Shown here one piece after another: positions 1 to 6,150 of a stretch of 7,682 nt of DNA. The stretch spans positions 1 through 7,682 of the forward strand of contig JBGTKH010000062.1 in assembly GCA_041744735.1 (NCBI GenBank), read 5' to 3'. The notes under the pieces were generated by a model that was given only the letters and a program-made list of their open reading frames with translations, had not been told where the DNA came from and made no database searches. Position 1 is the first letter of the stretch, and each line of letters starts with the position of its first letter. This DNA is from JBGTKH01 sp041744735 (lineage in GTDB: Bacteria > Planctomycetota > Planctomycetia > Pirellulales > Pirellulaceae). A program made the position numbers and the translations under genes.

Positions 1-47
1 AGCGACAACTCGGACGAACTGCGTATTGATATAACTCAGTACTCAGT

Positions 48-70
48 ACACGGTGCCCAGTAAACCGTGT
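48..70. repeat. Perfect 7-bp hairpin in the leader upstream of the sulfatase
   Basis: ACACGGT (48-54) and ACCGTGT (64-70) are exact reverse complements around a 9-nt loop. No T-run follows, so it is not a classical intrinsic terminator. Just before it, the heptamer CTCAGTA occurs twice in tandem (35-41, 42-48), and a near copy, CCCAGTA, lies in the loop (56-62). It may end an upstream transcript beyond the window, or be a leader stem-loop or protein site for the sulfatase 65 nt downstream. The stem is seen; the role is unknown. Confidence 0.4.
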
Positions 71-134
71 CCAGCATTTGATAGTCGTGGCGATTCAAAT
101 ACTTAGTCCAAAACAATTGCCTTGTAAGTGCATT

Positions 135-1466
135 ATGCGAAGTTTATTTCTCTACGCTGTTGTGTTCGTTCTCGTAGCGAGTTGCGTTTGGTCGCCATCG
201 GGTCATGCCGAGTCGCCGCCGAACATTGTTTGGATTTGGTGCGACAATTTGGCGTATCGCGATTTAAGTTGCTATGGCAGTCCGACGATTCGGACGCCGG
301 TGATCGATCAACTGGCGCGGGACGGCGCGAGGTTCACGCAGTATTACATCGGCCACGTCGTGTGCAGTCCTTCGCGGGCGGCGCTACTGACGGGGCGGCA
401 GCCGTTTCGCAGCGGCATCATCGACGTGCTGAGGCCCGACAGCCCGATCGGCATTCCCGACGACGAGATCACGTTGGGCGAGGCGATGCGCGATGCGGGC
501 TATGCCACGATGGCCATCGGCAAGTGGCATCTGGGCGACCGGCCGCAGTACTTGCCCACGCGGCATGGCTTCGACGGCTATCTCGGTCTTCCGTACAGCA
601 TGGACATGTCACCGACGATCCTGATTCGCGATGATCGCATCGTCGCAGAGTTGGCGGGCAGCAAGGTCGAGAACATCACCGAGCGGTACACCGACGAGGC
701 CATCCGCTTCATCACTGTCAGCGTGGACCAGCCGTTCTTCCTTTATTTCTCTCATACTTTGCCCCATCCGCCGATTAATCTGTCTCCGCAGCACCGCACG
801 GACGGACGGCCGATCTACGAAGACGCGATTGAGCACGTCGACCAGCAGACAGGGAAACTGCTTGCTGCGATTGACCGGCTCGGGCTGCGCGACAACACGC
901 TGGTCTTCTTCTCCAGCGACAACGGTCCGATGAGCAACGGCGGCGACACGGGCGGGTTGCGCGGCGGCATTCGTTCGTCGTACGAGGGCGGCGTGCGCGT
1001 GCCGTTGATCGCTCGCTGGCCCGGAAAGATTCCTGCCGGCCGCGAGGTCAACACGCCGGCCATTGCTTACGACATTTTCCCGACTCTGGTGCGATTGACC
1101 GGCGGACAGTTGGCCAGCGATCGCGCGTACGACGGCCAAGACATCTGGCCGCTGCTGTCCGGCGATGGCGACTTTCAACGACAGCACCCGTTTTACTGGA
1201 TCTACACCGACAAAGTGACCGCCGTGCGCGACGGCAATTGGAAGTTGCATGTTGGCGACGGCGAGAAGCCGCTGGACAAGCCGGAACTGTACGACGTGAG
1301 CCGCGATCCGCGCGAGTCCCGGCCGCTTAACGATCAGCATCCCGACGTTGTGCAGCGTCTGCTAAACCAGATCGACGAATATCAAAAGCAAGTCCCTCCG
1401 ACCTGGCGGCTGATCTACAACGTCCGCGACAGGGCCAAGCAAAACGGCGGAATCCGGCGCGAGTGA
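135..1466 (+). CDS. Secreted sulfatase, S1 (arylsulfatase-type, formylglycine-dependent) family
   Basis: 443 aa. It should hydrolyse sulfate esters of an unidentified substrate outside the cytoplasm, using a formylglycine made from a Cys. The N-terminus is a signal peptide: MRSLFLYAVVFVLVASC gives a possible lipobox (VASC, Cys17), or cleavage could follow GHA at 23-25. The sulfatase motif CSPSR is at 77-81 (Cys77 is the residue converted to formylglycine, Arg81 its partner) and continues as AALLTG. Other catalytic positions, aligned by eye to human arylsulfatase A, are Lys130 and His132 in GKWHLG, Ser155 in LPYS, His211, and Asp262-Asn263 in SSDNGP. Two usual residues differ: the second Asp of the N-terminal DD metal pair is Asn38, and the sulfate-binding Lys before the YEGG motif is Ile279. 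The C-terminal ELYDVSRDPRE segment is typical of the family. ATG 135 is chosen because it begins the signal peptide; an in-frame TTG at 78 would put 19 non-signal residues in front. No clear Shine-Dalgarno is visible. Family assignment is firm; substrate is not predictable, and activity is less certain because of the substitutions. Confidence 0.93.
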   Translation: MRSLFLYAVVFVLVASCVWSPSGHAESPPNIVWIWCDNLAYRDLSCYGSPTIRTPVIDQLARDGARFTQYYIGHVVCSPSRAALLTGRQPFRSGIIDVLRPDSPIGIPDDEITLGEAMRDAGYATMAIGKWHLGDRPQYLPTRHGFDGYLGLPYSMDMSPTILIRDDRIVAELAGSKVENITERYTDEAIRFITVSVDQPFFLYFSHTLPHPPINLSPQHRTDGRPIYEDAIEHVDQQTGKLLAAIDRLGLRDNTLVFFSSDNGPMSNGGDTGGLRGGIRSSYEGGVRVPLIARWPGKIPAGREVNTPAIAYDIFPTLVRLTGGQLASDRAYDGQDIWPLLSGDGDFQRQHPFYWIYTDKVTAVRDGNWKLHVGDGEKPLDKPELYDVSRDPRESRPLNDQHPDVVQRLLNQIDEYQKQVPPTWRLIYNVRDRAKQNGGIRRE

Positions 1467-1482
1467 ATGACGGGAGAAACGG

Positions 1483-1511
1483 GGGCGGCCCGCTGCGGAT
1501 CCCTGCCGCCC
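1483..1511. repeat. GC-rich hairpin in the sulfatase-pfk gap
   Basis: GGGCGGC (1483-1489) pairs exactly with GCCGCCC (1505-1511). The 15-nt loop contains a smaller CCG/CGG stem. It starts 16 nt after the sulfatase stop, a place where a terminator would be expected, but no T-run follows. A factor-dependent or structure-stabilised 3' end is possible. In GC-rich DNA a 7-bp GC stem can also arise by chance. Confidence 0.3.
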
Positions 1512-1519
1512 AACCTGCC

Positions 1520-1548
1520 TCGACAGTCTTTCCGCTGAACGATACCTT
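1520..1548 (+). promoter_or_regulatory. Weak candidate sigma-70-type promoter for pfk
   Basis: TCGACA (1520-1525; 5 of 6 to TTGACA), a 17-nt spacer, then TACCTT (1543-1548; 3 of 6 to TATAAT). It would start transcription about 70 nt upstream of the pfk ATG. The -10 box is poor, so this is only the best candidate in a short gap. Confidence 0.18.
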
Positions 1549-1612
1549 GGTACACGTCAGACATGCTTGGCCCGCGATGGTTGTAGGGGCGGGACTCGGC
1601 AGAAGACAACGC

Positions 1613-1617
1613 GGGAG
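1613..1617 (+). promoter_or_regulatory. Ribosome binding site that fixes the pfk start
   Basis: GGGAG lies 7 nt before ATG 1625. The reading frame stays open back to a GTG at 1463 that overlaps the sulfatase stop, but the conserved phosphofructokinase N-terminus (MKRIAILTAGGD) begins at this ATG, so the site supports the shorter protein. Confidence 0.7.
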
Positions 1618-1624
1618 TACCGCT

Positions 1625-3004
1625 ATGAAACGCATCGCGATTCTGACTGCCGGGGGCGACACGCCGGCTCTGAACGCCACGATCCACGGCGCAGTGGCGC
1701 GGGCCAATCAGTTGAAGGTGGAAGTCTACGGACTCATGCGTGGCTTCGGGTCGCTGTTCGATCCGCGTGTGCCGCACGTGCATTTGAATCCGCTATTCGG
1801 CGAGATTCCGGAACTCGATCCGACCAAGGGCGGCACGATTCTCGGTGCGTCGCGCGACTACGTCGACCCCAACGACCACACGACGCTCGACGAAATGTGC
1901 GACCGCATGCGGCGGCTGAAAGTCGAAGGACTGATCTGCATCGGCGGCGACGGCACGATGAACGGATTGCAGCCGCTATGCGACCGGCTGCCGACGGTGC
2001 TGGCTCCGAAGACCATCGACAACGATCTGGGGCTGAACTATCCGGCCGAAGCCGACCGCTGGCAGCGCTTGCCGACAAACCAGCCGCCGGGCTACCAGTA
2101 CAAACGCTCTCCCGCGCGAACCGAATTCGATTTAGAGCAGATGGTGAACTACGTGACGCCCGGTTACGCGACGGCCGTGTTCGTGTCGGCCGCGGGCGTC
2201 GAACGGATTCGCACGACGGCCGAGAGCCACCGCCGCATCGCGATCATCGAAGTGATGGGGCGTCACTCGGGATATATTGCTTTGGGTTCGGCGTACGGCC
2301 AGCCGGATTTGATACTTATGCCGGAGCATCCGGTCGATGTGGAGCTGGTCGTGGAACGGGTCAAGGAGATTTATGACTTGCAGCGCAACGTCGTGATCGT
2401 GTGCGGCGAAGGAATTGTGGACGAAACGGGACATGAACTGGGGGCCACGCAGCGTTCAACCGATCCGGCGGGCAACGTGATGCTGAGCGGTGCGGCCGAT
2501 CAATTGCGTCAAATGCTAGTTGACGCCATCGGCGACGATTACTTTCGAAGACAAGGCCGCAGCGACACAGCGAAAACGGCCATCTTCACTCGTAAAGTTG
2601 GTCACACACAGCGCGGCGGCCGCCCCGTGGCGTTCGATCGTTTCTATGCCTCACAACTCGGCGGCAAGGCGACTGAAATGCTGCTGCAAGGCGAGAATAA
2701 TTGTGTCGCCACGTTGCAGTGGACTCGCGCCAACGGCTTTCATCTCGCTAGTTTCAGCGGCAACAGCTTTCGCGACCAATGGGGCCAAATCCACGCCCGC
2801 GAAGTGCACCCGTCGTTCTACGATCCGCATTTCATGCAGCCCTCGCGCGCCGGCATCGAGTACCTGTTGCCCATCTTCACCAATGCCATCGGCCACGACG
2901 ACGCCGAACACATGCGGAACACGCTGTTCGATTCGGGCAACCTGTTCCGGCGTTATCATTCCGTCAATACCGACATCAGCAAACGGATGCGGTATTTGGA
3001 GTAA
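1625..3004 (+). CDS. 6-phosphofructokinase family protein (phosphoryl donor ATP or PPi uncertain; ATP favoured)
   Basis: 459 aa, cytoplasmic. It phosphorylates fructose 6-phosphate to fructose 1,6-bisphosphate, the committed step of glycolysis; PPi-type members run reversibly. Motifs in order: N-terminal nucleotide/PPi loop GGDTPALN at 10-17; IGGDGT at 106-111; PKTIDND at 128-134 with the catalytic base Asp132; MGRHSG at 211-216, which binds the sugar phosphate; GEG at 261-263; and GHTQRGGRP at 326-334. In the usual scheme (E. coli numbering 104 and 124), Gly110 is the ATP-type residue while Lys129 is the PPi-type residue. That Gly/Lys mix is known from ATP-dependent enzymes of plants and trypanosomes, so ATP is favoured. 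The stretch 139-173, rich in Pro, Arg and Tyr, separates PKTIDND from the next core strand (TPGYATAV) and is longer than in the bacterial PfkA type. At 459 residues it is longer than the roughly 320-residue bacterial PfkA. The gene stands alone between 158-nt and 277-nt gaps. Family is sure; donor is inferred. Confidence 0.93.
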   Translation: MKRIAILTAGGDTPALNATIHGAVARANQLKVEVYGLMRGFGSLFDPRVPHVHLNPLFGEIPELDPTKGGTILGASRDYVDPNDHTTLDEMCDRMRRLKVEGLICIGGDGTMNGLQPLCDRLPTVLAPKTIDNDLGLNYPAEADRWQRLPTNQPPGYQYKRSPARTEFDLEQMVNYVTPGYATAVFVSAAGVERIRTTAESHRRIAIIEVMGRHSGYIALGSAYGQPDLILMPEHPVDVELVVERVKEIYDLQRNVVIVCGEGIVDETGHELGATQRSTDPAGNVMLSGAADQLRQMLVDAIGDDYFRRQGRSDTAKTAIFTRKVGHTQRGGRPVAFDRFYASQLGGKATEMLLQGENNCVATLQWTRANGFHLASFSGNSFRDQWGQIHAREVHPSFYDPHFMQPSRAGIEYLLPIFTNAIGHDDAEHMRNTLFDSGNLFRRYHSVNTDISKRMRYLE

Positions 3005-3020
3005 TGGGCATTTCAAAACT

Positions 3021-3081
3021 GTAGCTGCACACACCAGAGTGCGGATGCCGGAGAATCCCGCGTTCTGGCGAACGCACCTAC
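3021..3081. repeat. REP-like inverted pair (BIME-like), type B
   Basis: Two 24-nt units face opposite ways, with a 13-nt spacer between them (3045-3057). Unit 1 (3021-3044, + strand) is GTAG, arm CTGCACAC, loop ACCA, arm GAGTGCGG. Unit 2 (3058-3081, minus strand) is GTAG, arm GTGCGTTC, loop GCCA, arm GAACGCGG. Unit 1 pairs at seven of eight arm positions including one T-G wobble, and unit 2 also at seven of eight including the same wobble. At arm positions 9/20 and 10/19 the two units differ by compensating pairs (A-T versus G-C, C-G versus T-A). Both GTAG feet point outward and both are preceded by CT on their own strand. The element starts 17 nt after the pfk stop. A GTAG foot on a small hairpin is the hallmark of REP sequences mobilised by RAYT (Y1 HUH) transposases; no such gene is in this window. 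It may also act as an mRNA 3'-end stabiliser. Confidence 0.7.
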
Positions 3082-3101
3082 AGCGGAAGAATGCGGTAAT
3101 T

Positions 3102-3124
3102 GCAGTAGTTTTCGCAACTGCTGC
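3102..3124. repeat. 9-bp hairpin in the pfk-gyrA gap
   Basis: GCAGTAGTT (3102-3110) pairs with AACTGCTGC (3116-3124), nine pairs including one G-T wobble, around the 5-nt loop TTCGC. No T-run follows. It lies upstream of the candidate gyrA promoter, so it would belong to the pfk 3' region or be a DNA site rather than part of the gyrA leader. It lacks the GTAG foot of the nearby REP-like units. Confidence 0.45.
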
Positions 3125-3141
3125 GGAATCGAACATGGGTC

Positions 3142-3170
3142 TTCGCAGGTTGTTGGTCAGCCGCGATAAT
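3142..3170 (+). promoter_or_regulatory. Candidate sigma-70-type promoter for gyrA
   Basis: TTCGCA (3142-3147; 4 of 6 to TTGACA), a 17-nt spacer, then GATAAT (3165-3170; 5 of 6 to TATAAT). Transcription would begin near 3177, giving a leader of about 105 nt. The start point would fall inside the dyad at 3175-3189. The -10 and spacing are good, the -35 is weak. Confidence 0.35.
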
Positions 3171-3174
3171 GGTA

Positions 3175-3189
3175 CATTGTGGCACAATG
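3175..3189. promoter_or_regulatory. Operator-like dyad at the predicted gyrA transcription start
   Basis: CATTGTGGCACAATG is a perfect 6-bp inverted repeat with a 3-nt centre. It begins 5 nt after the candidate -10 box, a usual place for a repressor site. As RNA it would also form a small 5'-end hairpin. gyrA is known to be controlled by supercoiling in many bacteria, but nothing here identifies a regulator. The symmetry is seen; binding is inferred. Confidence 0.3.
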
Positions 3190-3268
3190 ATGTGCAGCCG
3201 ATTTCCGGCCGTAATTGTCACGATCACGACGGTGCATGGAGCGGCTTGTGCGGCTTTGAAGACCACTG

Positions 3269-3274
3269 AAAGGA
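3269..3274 (+). promoter_or_regulatory. Ribosome binding site that selects the TTG start of gyrA
   Basis: AAAGGA ends 7 nt before TTG 3282. An in-frame TGA at 3267-3269 closes the frame just upstream, and the next in-frame ATG (residue 46) is already inside the conserved SYLTYAMSVI segment, so TTG is the only sensible initiator. An out-of-frame ATG at 3274 opens a three-codon frame (Met-Gln-Leu) whose TGA overlaps the TTG. Confidence 0.75.
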
Positions 3275-3281
3275 TGCAGCT

Positions 3282-6128
3282 TTGACGACTGATTCCGACG
3301 AACCCAACGGACCTGATGAACCGACTCTGCCCGCGGGCAATGGCGACACGCACGGCGGCATCGTCATCGATCAGCCCATCGAAGATGAGTTGAAGAACAG
3401 CTACCTGACGTACGCGATGAGCGTAATCATCAGCCGCGCGTTGCCCGACGCGCGCGACGGTCTGAAGCCGTCGCAGCGGCGGATTCTAGTGGCTATGAGC
3501 GACTTGAATCTCACGCCCGGGGCGTCGCGCGTGAAGTGCGCGAAGATCTCCGGCGACACCAGCGGCAACTATCACCCGCACGGCGAAAGCGTGATCTATC
3601 CCACGCTGGTCCGCATGGCTCAGGAATGGAACATGCGGCACGTGCTGATCGACAAGCAGGGCAACTTCGGCTCGATCGCCGGCCTGCCGCCCGCCGCCAT
3701 GCGATACACGGAAGCCCGCCTGTCGCCGATCGCGGCCATGATGCTCGACGATCTGAAACTCGACACCGTCGACTACGTGCCCACCTACGACGAGCGGCAC
3801 ACCGAACCGGTCGTGCTGCCGTCGAAGTTTCCGAATCTGCTGATCAACGGAGCCACCGGGATCGCGGTTGGCATGGCCACGTCGATCCCGCCGCACAATC
3901 TGCGTGAAGTGTGCGACGCGCTGATCCGCGTGATCGAAGAGCCGGACGTGTCGATCGACGAATTGCTGGAGATCATCCAAGGCCCCGACTTCCCCACCGG
4001 CGGCGTGATCTGCGGCCGGGCCGGCATCCGCCGCGGCTATCACACGGGACGCAGCACGGTCGTGGTTCGTGCGCGGGCCACGATCGAAGAACACAAAAAG
4101 GACCGCTACCGCATTGTGGTCAGCGAGATTCCCTATCAACAGTTCCGCGACCGTGTGATCGAGCGGATTGCGGCACTGGTGAACGACGACCGCATCAAGG
4201 GCATCTCCGAAGTGCTCGACGTCAGCGACTTGAAAGAGCCGGTGCGAATCGAAATCTTTTTGAAGCGCGACGCCGATCCCGAGGTGGTGCTGAATCAACT
4301 CTATCAATTCTCGCCGCTGCAAGATTCGTTCTCGATTATTCTGCTGGCGCTGGTCGACGGCAAGCCGCGCGAGATGTCGATCAAAGGGTTTCTCGAAGAG
4401 TTCATCCGCCACCGCGTCACGGTGATTCGCCGGCGGACTCAGTTTCTGCTGGCCAAGGCCCGCCGCCGCAAACACACGGTGGAAGGCTTGCTGCTGGCGC
4501 TGGCCAACATCGACGAGATCATTCGCATCATCCGCGCGTCGTCCACGCAAGCCGAAGCCAAAGCCGGCTTGATGAACATCGTCTGTCCCGCGTCGATGAT
4601 GCAGCGGGCGTTGGGCGACGAGGGCTTCCAACTCTTCCAACAAGAGCGCGGCGTGGCCGACGGCTATCCGCTGACCGCCGTGCAAGCCGACGCCATCTTG
4701 CGAATGACGCTGGGCCAGTTGGTCAATCTGGAACAGGAAAAACTGGGCGACGAACATCGCAGCCTGCTGGCCGAAATCGCCGAATATCTCCGCATTTTGT
4801 CCGATGAGAACAATCTGCTGGAGATCGTCAAAGCGGATGTGGCGGAGATCCGCAAGAAGCACGGCGACGACCGCCGCACGGAAATCAGCGGCGAAGAAAT
4901 CGGCTCGATCGATCTGGAAGATTTGATCACCGAAGAGACGATGGTCGTGTCGATCAGCCACAAGGGATACATTAAACGTACCGCGGCCAGTACGTACCGC
5001 GCACAGCGCCGCGGCGGCAAAGGGCTCAAGGGGGCCAAGACCGAGGACGAAGATCCGATCGCGCATTTGTTCGTCGCCAGCACGCATGCGTATCTGCTGT
5101 TTTTCACAAACCGAGGCAAGGTTTACTGGCAGAAAGTTTACGATCTGCCGGAACTGAGCCGCGAGAGTCGCGGCCGCGCGATCATCAACCTGCTGAATCT
5201 GGCCGAGGGCGAAATGATCGCCGATTGCCGGGCCGTGCGCGATTTCGATCTGCCGGGCCACTTCCTGATGATGGCCACGCGCAAGGGCCTGGTAAAGAAG
5301 ACGCCGCTGGAAGCGTACAGCCGCCCGAAGAAAGGTGGCATCATCGCGATCAAACTGCGCGAGGACGATGAACTGGTGGACGTCGTGGTTACCAAGCCGG
5401 GCGACGAAGTCGTGCTGGCCACCACACAGGGTATGGCGATTCGTTTCGCGGAGTCGAATGCACGGCCGATGGGACGCAACACGTCGGGTGTGAAGGGCAT
5501 CAAGCTGCAGAAGGGCGACCATTTGGTCGGCATGGTCGTGGCCGATCCCGAAGCCACGTTGTTGACCGCCTGCGAAAATGGATACGGCAAGCGGACGTAT
5601 TTCGGACCGAATAGCCCGGTGGCCGAGGACGACGAGGAAGCGGGAACGTCCGACGTCGATGAAACCGCAGACGATTCGGTGACCGACGACGCTGCTCCGG
5701 AAGAGCCGGAAGGTGAGGAGGAAGGCGGCGCTGACGACGAGTTGACGTCCGGCAACCGCTACCGCGCCCAGCGCCGCGGCGGCAAAGGCTTGCGAGACAT
5801 CAAAACCACCGAACGCAACGGCCCGGTGATCGGCATCGTGCGCGTGGACGACGACGACGAAGTGCTGATGATGACCGCCCGCGGCAAGATTCAGCGCATC
5901 GCGGCTCGCGAGATCAGCATCATCGGCCGCAACACGCAAGGCGTGCGGATCATGAGTCTGGACGAAGGCGACACGCTGGCCGCGTTAGTGCGCGTGCCAA
6001 AGGAAGAGGCCGATGAGGCCGAATCGCCAACTGCCCCGGGCACGATGACAAATGTCGCGCCGCCTCCGCCAGAGTCGCAAGACCTCGACGCTGGAAGTGA
6101 GAGTGCCGAAGAGGACGCGGAGGGATAG
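3282..6128 (+). CDS. gyrA: DNA gyrase subunit A
   Basis: 948 aa; the breakage-reunion subunit of the A2B2 gyrase that introduces negative supercoils with GyrB and ATP. After a poorly conserved acidic stretch of about 24 residues, the catalytic core spans roughly 25-535. It includes the winged-helix region with GNYHPHGES (95-103), QGNFGS (126-131), and the DNA-cleaving Tyr142 next to Arg141 in AAMRYTE. The fluoroquinolone-determining region keeps Ser103 (E. coli Ser83) but has Pro107 at E. coli Asp87. The C-terminal beta-pinwheel (about 540-905) shows six repeats; its first blade has the canonical GyrA box QRRGGKG at 575-581, which separates gyrase from ParC. A second exact copy of the box is at 830-836 in the last-blade region. 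Between GYGKRT (767-772) and that copy lies an acidic insert (781-824: 21 Asp/Glu, no Lys/Arg). An acidic, proline-containing tail follows from about 906. E. coli GyrA is 875 residues, so the insert and tails account for the extra length. gyrB is not adjacent. Start TTG is supported by AAAGGA and an upstream in-frame stop. Confidence 0.97.
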   Translation: MTTDSDEPNGPDEPTLPAGNGDTHGGIVIDQPIEDELKNSYLTYAMSVIISRALPDARDGLKPSQRRILVAMSDLNLTPGASRVKCAKISGDTSGNYHPHGESVIYPTLVRMAQEWNMRHVLIDKQGNFGSIAGLPPAAMRYTEARLSPIAAMMLDDLKLDTVDYVPTYDERHTEPVVLPSKFPNLLINGATGIAVGMATSIPPHNLREVCDALIRVIEEPDVSIDELLEIIQGPDFPTGGVICGRAGIRRGYHTGRSTVVVRARATIEEHKKDRYRIVVSEIPYQQFRDRVIERIAALVNDDRIKGISEVLDVSDLKEPVRIEIFLKRDADPEVVLNQLYQFSPLQDSFSIILLALVDGKPREMSIKGFLEEFIRHRVTVIRRRTQFLLAKARRRKHTVEGLLLALANIDEIIRIIRASSTQAEAKAGLMNIVCPASMMQRALGDEGFQLFQQERGVADGYPLTAVQADAILRMTLGQLVNLEQEKLGDEHRSLLAEIAEYLRILSDENNLLEIVKADVAEIRKKHGDDRRTEISGEEIGSIDLEDLITEETMVVSISHKGYIKRTAASTYRAQRRGGKGLKGAKTEDEDPIAHLFVASTHAYLLFFTNRGKVYWQKVYDLPELSRESRGRAIINLLNLAEGEMIADCRAVRDFDLPGHFLMMATRKGLVKKTPLEAYSRPKKGGIIAIKLREDDELVDVVVTKPGDEVVLATTQGMAIRFAESNARPMGRNTSGVKGIKLQKGDHLVGMVVADPEATLLTACENGYGKRTYFGPNSPVAEDDEEAGTSDVDETADDSVTDDAAPEEPEGEEEGGADDELTSGNRYRAQRRGGKGLRDIKTTERNGPVIGIVRVDDDDEVLMMTARGKIQRIAAREISIIGRNTQGVRIMSLDEGDTLAALVRVPKEEADEAESPTAPGTMTNVAPPPPESQDLDAGSESAEEDAEG

Positions 6129-6150
6129 TGGAGTCATTTCAACGCTGGAG

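Noticed and set aside
78..134. Upstream TTG start that would add 19 residues to the sulfatase
   Set aside because: The added residues precede a normal signal peptide that begins at ATG 135, and no ribosome binding site precedes the TTG.
609..1340. Open frame on the minus strand within the sulfatase gene
   Set aside because: Shadow of the sulfatase coding strand; its product has no motif and the sulfatase signatures on the + strand are clear.
1463..1624. GTG start overlapping the sulfatase stop, giving a longer phosphofructokinase
   Set aside because: The conserved domain starts at ATG 1625 with its own ribosome binding site, and the added 54 residues match nothing in the family and cover a GC hairpin.
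2520..3269. A + strand frame overlapping the end of pfk and running through the pfk-gyrA gap
   Set aside because: It starts inside conserved pfk sequence, has a low-complexity Ser/Arg/Ala-rich product and covers the palindromes and the candidate promoter. No family resemblance.
3078..3353. Minus-strand frame covering the gyrA leader and start
   Set aside because: It overlaps the gyrA ribosome binding site, start codon and N-terminus; no recognisable domain or start signal.
3486..5939. A very long open frame on the minus strand, antisense to gyrA
   Set aside because: gyrA is unambiguous on the other strand. GC-rich codon bias leaves long open antisense frames; the translation is rich in His, Arg, Asp and Ala with no recognisable domain, and no ribosome binding site was seen.
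3282..6128. Reading the topoisomerase as ParC
   Set aside because: The exact GyrA box at residues 575-581, the full six-blade C-terminal domain and the E. coli GyrA-like order of segments indicate gyrase.
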